64,000 nt of DNA from NCBI RefSeq assembly GCF_002887595.1, contig NZ_PEBU01000002.1, forward strand, positions 248,001-312,000, read 5' to 3'. The notes below the pieces were generated by a model, which did not search any database, had not been told where the DNA came from, and saw nothing but the letters and a program-made list of their open reading frames with translations. The DNA is from Bowmanella denitrificans (GTDB taxonomy: Bacteria; Pseudomonadota; Gammaproteobacteria; Enterobacterales; Alteromonadaceae). Position numbers and translations under genes: made by a program. Shown here in pieces: positions 52,036 through 60,893 of the stretch (position 1 is its first letter; each line of letters begins with the position of its first letter).

Positions 52036-52464
52036 CGCGGCTGCTTTGAGCATAATCAGAAGCTTATTGTTGTGTGCCTGATACCAAAACCCATCCCGGT
52101 CTTTTTAATTAATTCTCTTTCCACCACGAAGATCAGAAGAACACGAAGTGTCGATGACCTCTATTGCCCTTCGTGCTCTTCGTGCCCTTTGTGGTGAATA
52201 AAATTTTGGAAAAAAGCTTGGTCTGGAACCAACTTGAACAGCTTAAGCTGGCCCAAAGGGTAACAGGTATGCCGTAAATGGGAATGGCAAGCCAAGGAGG
52301 GCATGTCATTCAAACCTTGCCACAACAGTTTTCACCATGGATACTAAAACTAAGTTTGGCTAAATCAATGCCATAGACATAGTTAAAATCAGACATGGAT
52401 GGTTCTCCTCATAAATTGCCACTTAAACGTGGCAAACCCCCGGGAAGGGGAGTCCATATCATTT
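52036..52464 (-). mobile_element. non-autonomous IS110/IS1111-derived element, copy 3
   Basis: Copy of 47775-48220: CACGAAG palindrome (52122-52196), the hairpin segment with CTGGCCCAAAGGG (52206-52312), and the transposase start on the minus strand (GAGGAG, ATG 52396, 'MSDFNYVYGIDLAKLSFSIH'). The transposase fragment ends at the same GTATCCATGG as in copy 2. It is followed immediately by GTTATAT (52465-52471), which matches an attC core, and then by a gene. Confidence 0.7.
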
Positions 52465-52492
52465 GTTATATGCCTAAAATTCCAAGGACAAT

Positions 52493-52984
52493 ATGTCTTA
52501 CAAAAGCCTTAGTGCGCGGATACCTGCCTACAAATTACACTTTGCAAGTGGTGAATTGCAGAGAACGTACCAAGACCTTGTATCTGTCGTGCAAGGTCTC
52601 AGAACTGAATTTTATAACAAGTATAAAGGGCAATTTACGGTTGCAAAGGTATTGCACGGTTATATTGATTTCACATATTTTTACCTACAAAACGATTATC
52701 TTAAAAAGCATAAACTCAAATTAGCCATTGTGTTTAACCATCAGCGGGTGCAATTTGAACTTTGGCTTCTTGGGCAAACAAAGGATGTTCAGATTAGTTA
52801 CTGGAAAAAGTTACAGGGTGTTAAGTGGGTGAACAAAGATGCAATGCCAGAATGGTCAATCTTTGAAATTTTAATGCTTGCAGACCCTGATTTTGACGAT
52901 GCCAGGGCACTATCCGAGTCAATTTATAATGCTTTCTCTGCGCTGTCAGTGGAGATTTTTAATATATTGACGGTATACGAATAA
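52493..52984 (+). CDS. unknown cassette protein (DUF7000-like)
   Basis: 163-residue soluble protein: 'HFASGELQRTYQDLVSVVQG', 'KVLHGYIDFTYFYLQNDYLK', 'LAIVFNHQRVQFELWLLGQT' and 'WSIFEILMLADPDFDDARAL'. It recalls a family of unknown function (DUF7000) that I cannot confirm by eye. AAGGA stands 5 bases before ATG 52493. It follows a GTTATAT core by about 20 bases, so it is probably the last cassette; TATACAAGTGGC just after its stop may be the worn left end of an attC. Confidence 0.55.
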   Translation: MSYKSLSARIPAYKLHFASGELQRTYQDLVSVVQGLRTEFYNKYKGQFTVAKVLHGYIDFTYFYLQNDYLKKHKLKLAIVFNHQRVQFELWLLGQTKDVQISYWKKLQGVKWVNKDAMPEWSIFEILMLADPDFDDARALSESIYNAFSALSVEIFNILTVYE

Positions 52985-53115
52985 TGCATATACAAGTGGC
53001 AGCAACGGGATTTTTAAAAGCCTTGCTTAAGCTAAATGCAAATTTGCTATTGTACTTTTGCCAGGGATAAGGGTATTTGTTGTTTGCAAAGTAAAAGATA
53101 ATAACAAGGTTGGCT

Positions 53116-53658
53116 ATGAGTGACGCTCTACAGTTGTTGGCGTTGTCGGGCAGTTTGCGCCAAGGGTCTCATAATACCGACGCGTTATTGGCCCTGACAA
53201 GGCTGGCACCTGCTTCGGTACAGATTGAACTGGGATCGATCGCTGACTTGCCATTGTTTAACCCCGATTTGGAAGGTGAGCCGCTTGGTGCGGTAATGAG
53301 GTTGAAATCTGCCGTAGCACAAGCTGATGGAATCATACTGGCAAGTCCAGAGTACGCTCATGGTATCAGCGGTCCAATGAAAAATGCCTTAGATTGGCTG
53401 GTCAGTGGAGAGGAGTTTCCCAACAAGCCGACAATGTTGATCAACACCTCTCCCAGAGCTCATCATGCTCAGGATGCGCTCAAAGAAGTGTTAATCACTA
53501 TGTCTGCGCGGATTGTTGATGCTGCTTTTGTCTCTATTCCCTTGCTTGGCAGCAAATTAGATGTGGATGGAATACTGTCTGACCCATATTTGGTGAAGGC
53601 ACTACAAGATGGTTTACGCCAATTTTGCCAAGGGATATGTTCGGACCAGGCACCCTAA
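53116..53658 (+). CDS. NADPH-dependent FMN reductase family protein
   Basis: 180-residue flavodoxin-like protein: 'LLALSGSLRQGSHNTDALLA' is the phosphate-binding loop and 'GIILASPEYAHGISGPMKNA' with 'LDWLVSG' is the family signature for FMN binding. Likely a quinone or azo-type reductase. ATG 53116 is preferred to TTG 53110 on spacing from AAGG. First ordinary gene after the island. Confidence 0.88.
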   Translation: MSDALQLLALSGSLRQGSHNTDALLALTRLAPASVQIELGSIADLPLFNPDLEGEPLGAVMRLKSAVAQADGIILASPEYAHGISGPMKNALDWLVSGEEFPNKPTMLINTSPRAHHAQDALKEVLITMSARIVDAAFVSIPLLGSKLDVDGILSDPYLVKALQDGLRQFCQGICSDQAP

Positions 53659-53792
53659 TTAATGGCTTGGTTTGTTAAGTCAGCACTGCTGACACGCGGA
53701 CAAAGTTAGCAGTAAGGTTGTAGATGATACTGGCATCCATGGCGAACATGGCATAAAAGACATGGATATACAGCAATAACTAAGGATCGTCT

Positions 53793-54218
53793 ATGTCACT
53801 ATCACCCTTTCATTTAGCCATTCCAGTCTATGATCTGGCCAAAGCCAGGCTGTTTTACCGCGACATCCTGGCGCTTGAAGAAGGCCGTAGCAGCGAGCAA
53901 TGGGTGGATTTTAATTTCTTCGGCCATCAACTGGTGATCCATCTGCACCCGCAAACCGAGTCACAACAGCAGGCGCATACCAATGCCGTGGACGGGCATA
54001 ATGTACCGGTACCGCATTTTGGTGTGGTATTGCCCTGGCAGGACTGGCAAAGGCTGGCGGAACGTTTGCAACAACAAGGTGTTGCGTTTGTGATTGAACC
54101 TTATATTCGCTTTAAAGGGCAGGTTGGGGAACAGGCTACCATGTTCCTGTTTGATCCTTGCGGGAACGCGCTGGAATTCAAAGCGTTTAAGGATATTGGC
54201 CAGCTATTTGCCCGCTAA
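53793..54218 (+). CDS. VOC-superfamily (glyoxalase/dioxygenase fold) protein
   Basis: 141 residues of paired beta-alpha-beta units: '[20 protein letters not shown]' has the first metal His, '[20 protein letters not shown]' the second, and '[19 protein letters not shown]' the Glu ligand. Reaction unknown. A broken, internally deleted copy of its first part lies at 51073. It resembles a group often annotated as lactoylglutathione lyase-like or dioxygenase-like. Confidence 0.88.
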   Translation: MSLSPFHLAIPVYDLAKARLFYRDILALEEGRSSEQWVDFNFFGHQLVIHLHPQTESQQQAHTNAVDGHNVPVPHFGVVLPWQDWQRLAERLQQQGVAFVIEPYIRFKGQVGEQATMFLFDPCGNALEFKAFKDIGQLFAR

Positions 54219-54277
54219 GCAATGCCTTGGTTGATTATGGCTTGATTCTGATTGCCCGCATTAATGTCAATTTATTC

Positions 54278-54304
54278 GCGGGCCCGTATCATTGACAGGC
54301 CCGC
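54278..54304. terminator. hairpin between convergent VOC and TonB receptor genes
   Basis: GCGGGCC (54278-54284) and GGCCCGC (54298-54304) form a 7-bp stem with a 13-base loop. A T-rich tail is missing or weak in both directions, so termination efficiency is unclear. Confidence 0.45.
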
Positions 54305-54311
54305 CTGCTGT

Positions 54312-56360
54312 TTAGAAGCTGTAGGTAGCAGAAACACCGACATTACGCGGATCTACTACAGACACATAGCCTGTTGGATATCTGCCGCTGGCGGGTTCCT
54401 GGCTCAGAAATGCTTCTTCGTCCAAGACATTATTAACGAAGGCCGATATCAGCCAGTTGCTATTCTGGTAGCTGGCGTACAGACGAACCAGGTTATAGTC
54501 ACCGGCTATGCGTTCTTGCGTATTGGCGAAGTCACCATAGTACTTATCCACATGACTGGCCGATACACCGACGTTCAAGGCATTGGTTAGCCAGTATTTG
54601 GCACCAATGTTGGCGGTGAGCTTTGGTGCGGAATTCAGCTCATTGCCATCTACGTCGGGATAGTCTTCACCGGCATCTTTGATATCTGTTCGCAGTAAAC
54701 CCAGACCGGCACTAATCTCAAGCTCTGGTGTTAGGTTGGCCGACAGTTCCAGCTCGGCACCGTACGTGGCAACATCCTTCATGTTGACAATAAAGCGGTT
54801 GGAGCTGAGCGCCTGATAACCTTCATAATCGTTGTAGAACAGATTGCTGCGCAAAAATACGTGTCCGTCGGCAAAACTGCTACGGGTGCTGAATTCAAAA
54901 GTATTGACCTTTTCTTCACCGAAGTAATAGTACTCCTGTGCCGTGAAATTGAGTGCACCACCTGCTGCGTTATAGCCTTTTCGCGCACTCAGGGCGATGG
55001 TCGTGTGTTGTGCAGCCTGATACTGCAGGACCAGTTTGGGCAGGAAGATATTGGTGTCATTGTCCAGATCTGAATCAATGGGGCCGTAAACAAAGTTACG
55101 TACCTGAGACTCGCGCTCTAGTCTGGCGCCGAGAATCAAATCCAGACGTTCAGATAAAGCGAAGTCCACCTCACCGTATAGCGCTAGTGAATCACTCTTG
55201 TCATCACCCTGATACAAGTAGGCACCGGTACTAACGACATCGTGATCCCGCTCAAAGTACGCCAAGCCAATAAAGCCACTGAGGTTGTCACTTTGCAGAC
55301 CAAAGTTGAGTTTGGCATCCAGGGTTAAGTTGTGCTCGTCAAACGACAGTTGCTGCTGTGCCTCTGGCGTAGGCTCATAGCCGTCAAAACCCCATTCGTA
55401 GTCCATATATGCCAGCAGTACATCCAGTGACATATTTTGATTGATCTTATAGTCAGCTCTGAGGCTGGTTGTCGCTACATCCGTCTCGATATTCCTGAAG
55501 TACAAGCGACTGAACTTCGACAGATCGTCCGCCTTGTAATATACGCGGCCGGTGTCGCCCTTTTCATTATTGGTGGAATGAGATAACAAAAAGGTTAAAT
55601 CATCCTGTACCGTCCACTGTAACTTGCCTCTGAAGCGGCGGGTTTTGATCTCATTCAGGTCATAATCTGGGGGATTACCGACATAACCGGTATCATCGGT
55701 AATGGTATTGGCGTCCAGCATTTGGGCACTGACACGAAACGCCAGGGTATCTTCAATCAGTGGCCCGGATATGACCGCAGAGGTATCAACATAGCTGTCC
55801 TGATTGCGGTAACCAACGCGTACTGCGCCTTCCCATACCTCACTGGGATCTTTGGTCTTGATATAGATTGAACCGCCAATACTGTTGCGGCCATTACTGG
55901 TGGATTGCGGCCCGCGATAGATTTCAATCTGTTCCACGTCCCAGATCCCTGAGTCTCCGGTCAGATCAGCGACAAAGGGTTCTGCTACGCCGTCAATCAG
56001 AGTCGATACACGGCCTTTGGCGCCGCCAGAGATAGAATTAAACCCACCAGCCGCGCCGTTGCCCGATACGCCGCGAATATCCGGCACGGCGCCCGAAGGT
56101 GCGACGATATTGGGAATGTCGGAAATGGCTTCGGTGATAGACTTAAATTGTGTACTGTTTAATGCTTCTTCTGATAATACTGAAACCGACGAGGTGGTGT
56201 CTTTCAGGGGGCGATTGGTTTTCTCACCGATAACAACAATAGTTTCAAGTTTCTTATCGGCTTTGTCCGGCGTCTCTGCGGCGCTTGCCATTGGGCTGGC
56301 GAAGCAGGCTGCAATCGCCGCAGCCAGCGACAGGCATTGCTTGTTACCAAGTCTGAACAT
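54312..56360 (-). CDS. TonB-dependent outer-membrane receptor, probably ferric siderophore
   Basis: 682-residue receptor. Signal peptide, then a TonB-box-like start 'ETIVVIGEKTNRPLKDTTSS', a plug with 'IEIYRGPQSTSNGRNSIGGS' and a 22-strand barrel ending in the C-terminal aromatic 'NVGVSATYSF'. It is preceded by two iron-regulated membrane protein genes and a Fur-like site, which supports siderophore uptake. The ligand is unknown. Confidence 0.9.
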   Translation of the reverse strand: MFRLGNKQCLSLAAAIAACFASPMASAAETPDKADKKLETIVVIGEKTNRPLKDTTSSVSVLSEEALNSTQFKSITEAISDIPNIVAPSGAVPDIRGVSGNGAAGGFNSISGGAKGRVSTLIDGVAEPFVADLTGDSGIWDVEQIEIYRGPQSTSNGRNSIGGSIYIKTKDPSEVWEGAVRVGYRNQDSYVDTSAVISGPLIEDTLAFRVSAQMLDANTITDDTGYVGNPPDYDLNEIKTRRFRGKLQWTVQDDLTFLLSHSTNNEKGDTGRVYYKADDLSKFSRLYFRNIETDVATTSLRADYKINQNMSLDVLLAYMDYEWGFDGYEPTPEAQQQLSFDEHNLTLDAKLNFGLQSDNLSGFIGLAYFERDHDVVSTGAYLYQGDDKSDSLALYGEVDFALSERLDLILGARLERESQVRNFVYGPIDSDLDNDTNIFLPKLVLQYQAAQHTTIALSARKGYNAAGGALNFTAQEYYYFGEEKVNTFEFSTRSSFADGHVFLRSNLFYNDYEGYQALSSNRFIVNMKDVATYGAELELSANLTPELEISAGLGLLRTDIKDAGEDYPDVDGNELNSAPKLTANIGAKYWLTNALNVGVSASHVDKYYGDFANTQERIAGDYNLVRLYASYQNSNWLISAFVNNVLDEEAFLSQEPASGRYPTGYVSVVDPRNVGVSATYSF

Positions 56361-56521
56361 GGTGTGTATCCCTTGAGTAGTTTAAGAACATTGCGTTTGG
56401 CAATTTGCCGGTGTTTGACATCCGTGTTCGGGCCGTAAATCAATGGCCTTCATCTTAGGAAAAATTCGCCGCTCTGCGCTTATTCCCCTTGGCTCTTCCA
56501 TGCAAAAATAATCAGTGTGAA

Positions 56522-58084
56522 TTATGCCCATACATTGTCTTGTGGGATCTGCGCCTGCCTGTTGCACAAATGCCGCCAGGTCGCCATGCAGGCTACCGCT
56601 AGTAAGCTACAGACCATACAGAAGGTAAAATCCACCCCAGCGGTTTGACTGCCGTCTAGCCACCAAAGAGTGGATAGCACTAGCAGTGTCAACAAAGCGC
56701 ATAAGATCGCCAGCAGATGTTTAGCAGCGACAATTGGCTTTAGGAAAAAAGCCAGCAGTAGACAGGACAAGAACCCCAGATAATAGCCCGCTTGTTGCCA
56801 TGTACTGATATCCAAATGTTCGCGGGGTAGCCATTTAGCACATAGCAGTGACATTGCTACACCGATAAGAGTGCCAAGTGTCACACCCACAGTCAGGCGC
56901 GCCATAACTTTTACAGAACGATTTTGCTGTGTTTGTCCTTCGGTTTGCTGCTGTTTTTTACGCCTGGACTCTATCCAGATGATATTCCCGGTTAAAAACA
57001 GCAAAGCGCCTGACAGGCCAAGGCCAAAATACAGCCAGTGCACCAGACCACCGCCAAAACCGCCGAAATGCAAGGTGAAAAAGCCATTGACCACTTTACC
57101 CATAATGCCCGAAACACTGGGCAGCATTGCGGTATATCCCGGCTCGGCATTGTAGGGATCGCTCAGTACATACGCGTATTTAGGTCCTCTGACCCATTGT
57201 CCCGCTAGTTCACCACCAATCAGCACTCTGGCAGCAGGTGTACCCAAGGCGGCAAAGTTCAGCACCGCAGGTTGAAACTCAGGTTCAATGGCTCGCACCG
57301 ATTGTTCTAATTGCTGGATACTGGCTAATGACGCTATGTTGCGGTCACTCTGACTGGGAGCAGGGCGGGAAAATATCGGGGTGTCCTTGTAAACCCACTG
57401 CTGCATTGAGGCGTACAGCAAATCATGGTACGCGAAAACAATGGTGGTCAGGGCGATGATCAGGTGAAAAGGCAGGGCCGTAATGCCAAGCACATTGTGG
57501 AAGTCCACCCAGAAACGTCGGGTATTTTTTTCTTTTCTGATTGCCAGCAGGTCTTTAAACCAGCTTGGCAAAAAAATGATCAGACCCGAGACTATGGCTA
57601 CGACATACAAGATACAGACCAGTCCCATAACAAAAATGCCGTAGGCATCGTGATCGTCGCCGCCAGGAATACCGGCGGTACGATGTAAGGTGTCAAGGAA
57701 GTCACCGATAGCTGAAACCTGGGTTTGGGAGGTGATCAGTTCACCATGACTGTCCAGACTGGCATGCCAGAGGCTGGCAGCGTGGCTGATGCTATCTTCA
57801 ACTACCCAGCTAACTGGTGCGTGCTGTGGTTGTGTGGAGGGTAAATAGACGGTCAGATCTTTTGCTGCATCAGGATAGGCAAGCAGCACTTTTTGCAGCA
57901 GAGCGTCGTATTGGGTCATGTCTATTTGGGGCAGCCGGGCCTCTTGTTGTAAGGCCCATTGGTTTAGTGGGGCTTTAAACATGGTCAGGGCTCCTGCAAT
58001 GAAGCAGATATAGAGCAATAATCCAGAAATGATCCCTGTCCAGATATGCACTTGCTGATAGCTTTTATAGAATTCCAAACGCAT
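56522..58084 (-). CDS. PepSY-associated transmembrane protein (iron reductase type)
   Basis: 520-residue inner-membrane protein with four main helices: 'FYKSYQQVHIWTGIISGLLL', a long periplasmic PepSY part with 'GDDHDAYGIFVMGLV', and 'VDFHNVLGITALPFHLIIAL' with His residues likely to bind haem. Some family members act as ferrisiderophore reductases. It lies 161 bases before the TonB receptor gene, with three further helices at the C terminus. Confidence 0.85.
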   Translation of the reverse strand: MRLEFYKSYQQVHIWTGIISGLLLYICFIAGALTMFKAPLNQWALQQEARLPQIDMTQYDALLQKVLLAYPDAAKDLTVYLPSTQPQHAPVSWVVEDSISHAASLWHASLDSHGELITSQTQVSAIGDFLDTLHRTAGIPGGDDHDAYGIFVMGLVCILYVVAIVSGLIIFLPSWFKDLLAIRKEKNTRRFWVDFHNVLGITALPFHLIIALTTIVFAYHDLLYASMQQWVYKDTPIFSRPAPSQSDRNIASLASIQQLEQSVRAIEPEFQPAVLNFAALGTPAARVLIGGELAGQWVRGPKYAYVLSDPYNAEPGYTAMLPSVSGIMGKVVNGFFTLHFGGFGGGLVHWLYFGLGLSGALLFLTGNIIWIESRRKKQQQTEGQTQQNRSVKVMARLTVGVTLGTLIGVAMSLLCAKWLPREHLDISTWQQAGYYLGFLSCLLLAFFLKPIVAAKHLLAILCALLTLLVLSTLWWLDGSQTAGVDFTFCMVCSLLAVACMATWRHLCNRQAQIPQDNVWA

Positions 58085-58087
58085 AAC

Positions 58088-58678
58088 TTAGCCTCCAATA
58101 CCAACTTGCCCGAGCACCCCATATAAACAAGCGCTCAAAATCAACAAGCTTAAAAATACCCGCCACGGCTTATGGGTAAAAAAGATAAAGCACAAAGGCA
58201 TCAGCCAAAGTGGCGTGATCATCCACATAATAAACTGCGCTCTTACATCTGCCGCTTCACTGACGTCGTAGGTCAGCCCTATCAGACTGCTGGTGAACAG
58301 CGCCAGGGGAAAACCCAGCACCAGTGCCCCCAAAACTCTGCTCCACCATTTGGTCTGGTACTCCGCATAGCTTTTGCTTCTGACTAAGGTGGACTTCCCA
58401 CCTTTGGTACTGGGTTTGCTCAGCTTGGCGGTAAAGGGCAATAGTCCGAGCAGCAACATCAGGGCAGTGAAAATAGTAAATACGGCGGAGAGGCCGGAGA
58501 GGTGAGAGCGCAATAGCCACCAGGCGGCGCATAGCAATATCAGACTTAGCAAGAGTGCAGGGTAAAACTTGATATAACGCTTTTTAAACCATTGTTGGTT
58601 GGGGCTGCCAAGATAGAGCAGCAGGGCTGACAATAGGCTTAACACTAAGGCGAGACCGCTTTGCCAATATACATTCAT
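58088..58678 (-). CDS. iron-regulated membrane protein, apparent DUF3325-DUF3649 fusion
   Basis: About 196 residues. The N-terminal half ('GLALVLSLLSALLLYLGSPN' and following helices) resembles DUF3325, and the C-terminal half ('WWSRVLGALVLGFPLALFTS' to 'FFTHKPWRVFLSLLILSACL') resembles DUF3649. Both usually occur as separate small proteins beside PepSY proteins. Start at 58678 is chosen over an upstream GTG at 58711. First gene of the receptor operon, 3 bases before the PepSY gene, with a Fur-like site upstream. Confidence 0.65.
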   Translation of the reverse strand: MNVYWQSGLALVLSLLSALLLYLGSPNQQWFKKRYIKFYPALLLSLILLCAAWWLLRSHLSGLSAVFTIFTALMLLLGLLPFTAKLSKPSTKGGKSTLVRSKSYAEYQTKWWSRVLGALVLGFPLALFTSSLIGLTYDVSEAADVRAQFIMWMITPLWLMPLCFIFFTHKPWRVFLSLLILSACLYGVLGQVGIGG

Positions 58679-58765
58679 TGTGTCAGAGCCTGTTTCCCAC
58701 TGCGTAGGCACGCTATTTACGTAAACACGATGCCGAAACTGCAGTCTGAATTATAAGTTAGTGCA

Positions 58766-58784
58766 AATGATAGTGATTATTGAT
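58766..58784. promoter_or_regulatory. Fur box
   Basis: AATGATAGTGATTATTGAT matches the Fur 7-1-7 consensus TGATAAT-N-ATTATCA at most positions. It is about 90 bases upstream of the first gene of the minus-strand operon, giving iron repression. Confidence 0.75.
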
Positions 58785-58849
58785 AACTTGTTCAACAGGT
58801 TTGTCCTGTGGTTTCCGCTGCTACGTGTTCAGTTAACTGTGAAAGGAAA

Positions 58850-58866
58850 GCCGGGCGGAGCCCGGC
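58850..58866 (-). terminator. terminator after the CPBP protease gene
   Basis: GCCGGGC-GGA-GCCCGGC forms a 7-bp GC stem followed on the minus strand by TTTCCTTTC. It lies just beyond the stop of the protease gene. Confidence 0.6.
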
Positions 58867-58873
58867 AGTTTAC

Positions 58874-59590
58874 TCAAATATCCCACTGCTGGTAAACGGC
58901 AGTCAGGCTCAGACTGTTTACCAGGCCATGGCCAATTACCAAAGGCCATAGATTGCGTTTGAAGAGCAGAAATAAAGTCCCTAGAGTCAGGCCGATAAAG
59001 CCGGTAATAATCAAACCTTGCAGGCCCTGATAGTAGACATGTACTAAACCGAAAGACAGCGCCGGGAAAAACACAGACAAGGTGCGCTGAAACTTGACCC
59101 CGTTGAAAAGGGTCAACATACGGGTAATAAGAAAGCCACGAAAAAACATTTCTTCACACAGCCCTGAGCTTACCCAGATCAATCCAAGCCACAGCAGATA
59201 CATATTCAGGTTGCCAGGTACGTCGGCCAGACGCTCGGCAATGCCCGCATTGTCTTTCACCAGATCCAGGCCCAGCAGTTCACCGGTTTTCGCCACGGTC
59301 ACACCGGTAAGAATAATGGCCGCAGCGGTCAGCAAGCATTTGGGTAGGATCATCAGCCTGGATTTCAACCCGCCAGGCACGGCAAAGCCAATCCCGGCTA
59401 GTCCTTCACCACGACGGTGTAAATAAATGGCCAGTATCAGCATGGAGCCGATCAGGGTAATGGGGCCGGAAAATTTCCAGGTTAGCGGGTCGACCAGCAG
59501 TTTAGATATCACCACCAGGCAACCGAAGCCAATGACTTCTTTCAGGGCCAGGGATTTGTCAGCAGATAGCATGGAAAACGCTCTTATCAT
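58874..59590 (-). CDS. CPBP-family intramembrane metalloprotease
   Basis: 238-residue multi-helix membrane protein. The active-site pattern is complete: 'GLCEEMFFRGFLITRML' (EE-x3-R), 'SFGLVHVYYQGL' (F-x3-H) and 'IGHGLVNS'. Such proteins resemble Rce1/CAAX proteases; bacterial roles include bacteriocin processing or self-immunity. The ATG at 59572 has a better ribosome binding site (AAGAG) and may be the real start. Near an AraC regulator but on the same strand and separated by 72 bases. Confidence 0.85.
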   Translation of the reverse strand: MIRAFSMLSADKSLALKEVIGFGCLVVISKLLVDPLTWKFSGPITLIGSMLILAIYLHRRGEGLAGIGFAVPGGLKSRLMILPKCLLTAAAIILTGVTVAKTGELLGLDLVKDNAGIAERLADVPGNLNMYLLWLGLIWVSSGLCEEMFFRGFLITRMLTLFNGVKFQRTLSVFFPALSFGLVHVYYQGLQGLIITGFIGLTLGTLFLLFKRNLWPLVIGHGLVNSLSLTAVYQQWDI

Positions 59591-59662
59591 GTAGTGAAGG
59601 GCGATGATATGCAGCCCAACGGCGCCGTTATAGAACGATTGTGCAAGCTGATTAAATATCTG

Positions 59663-60457
59663 TTACTGCAACAGCGCCTTCTGCCATTGCCTGGGGGTCA
59701 TACCGAACGCTTGTCGGAACTGGCGGGTGAAATGACTTTGGTCGGCAAAGGCACAATCCAGCGCGGTATCGGCCAGTGAGCGCCCCTGAGACAGCATCGT
59801 CAGCGACTTCTGCAAACGACGCTGAATCACAAATCGATAAGGGCTAGTGCCCAAGAGTTTGCGAAAATCACGACTCAGTTTAAAACGATCCTGTCCCGAT
59901 ACCTGTTCCAGTTCTTCCAGTTTCAGGTTGTATTGCCAGTTTGCAAGAATATATTCCCTGGCTCTGAAGGTGGCCTGACTATCCACCGGGCTGGCTTTTT
60001 CCCGTTGCCCTGCGGCTTGTCTGAGTGCCTGGCTTAAATCGAAGACGATATCCTGATGTTCCAGTTTTTCCAAAGGCCTGGACAGGTCTGCCAAACCGCG
60101 GTGCAGGGTTTGCAGCAACAAGGTATCGCGGCAGATTCCACCTTCAATAAAGGGCAGTGGCGTTCCGCCCAGGCATTGTTGCATCTGGTGAGGGTCAATA
60201 CTGATGGAGCGGTAAATAAACCCCTCTTCGGTCACGGTTTTACCATCATGTAGCTCATCGGGGTGCAAAATTACGGCTTCTCCCGGCAGGGATTGTTGGC
60301 GGGCGCCGCGGTAGTTGAAACTCTGCACCCCTTTTAAGGTGAGGGCCAGGGTGTAATAGTCATGGCGATGGGGAGTAAAAGCGGTGTCCTGCAAGCGCGC
60401 CTCAAAGCGAATATCGTCGCCTTCTGCCTTGCTGATACTCAGATGATGGTTGCGCAT
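59663..60457 (-). CDS. AraC-family transcription regulator
   Basis: 264 residues: an N-terminal cupin-like sensor ('FTPHRHDYYTLALTLKGVQS', 'EAVILHPDELHDG') and a C-terminal double helix-turn-helix ('LKLEELEQVSGQDRFKLSRD', 'SLADTALDCAFADQSHFTRQ' with 'FGMTPRQWQ'). Ligand and targets unknown. It lies upstream of the protease gene on the same strand, so it may regulate it. Confidence 0.88.
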   Translation of the reverse strand: MRNHHLSISKAEGDDIRFEARLQDTAFTPHRHDYYTLALTLKGVQSFNYRGARQQSLPGEAVILHPDELHDGKTVTEEGFIYRSISIDPHQMQQCLGGTPLPFIEGGICRDTLLLQTLHRGLADLSRPLEKLEHQDIVFDLSQALRQAAGQREKASPVDSQATFRAREYILANWQYNLKLEELEQVSGQDRFKLSRDFRKLLGTSPYRFVIQRRLQKSLTMLSQGRSLADTALDCAFADQSHFTRQFRQAFGMTPRQWQKALLQ

Positions 60458-60626
60458 GCATGAATAGCTATATTGTTCAGTCGCACCAGCTTAACATTCA
60501 GATACTACAAAATAACCGCTCAAGTGTTACTAAAGGTAACGCCATCTAAGTCGGTAAAATCCTCTGGTCAACCTTAGTGCACAATACTACTATGTAATAC
60601 AACGTGCTACAGCTATCGGTGAAGAT

Positions 60627-60893
60627 ATGAGCATTACCAGTATCAGGCTTAATAAAGATGTCGATAAGCCTTTAGAGTCTTTGGCTAAGAAACTCGACAG
60701 AAGCAAAAACTATCTTATCAATCAGGCAATTAGGGAGTTTCTTGCCAAACAGTCGCTGGAAGAGTCGCGCTGGCAGGACACGTTGGAAGCGATGGCGTCG
60801 ATACAAGCAGGCAAATCGCTTGACGAGGACGATGTCAACGCCTGGCTCAATTCCTGGGGAACAGCAAGCAGGCAGTCTAAACCGCAAAAATGA
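60627..60893 (+). CDS. ribbon-helix-helix antitoxin
   Basis: 88 residues with N-terminal RHH motif 'SIRLNKDVDKPLESLAKKLD' and 'RSKNYLINQAIREFLAKQ', followed by an acidic tail for toxin binding. CopG/RelB-like. The stop overlaps the toxin start (ATGA). The 60458-60626 gap before it holds the promoter but no clear operator. Confidence 0.85.
   Translation: MSITSIRLNKDVDKPLESLAKKLDRSKNYLINQAIREFLAKQSLEESRWQDTLEAMASIQAGKSLDEDDVNAWLNSWGTASRQSKPQK

Noticed and set aside
41235-53000. Integron integrase
   Set aside because: No tyrosine recombinase frame is present anywhere in the window, so the array can only be called integrase-less as far as seen.
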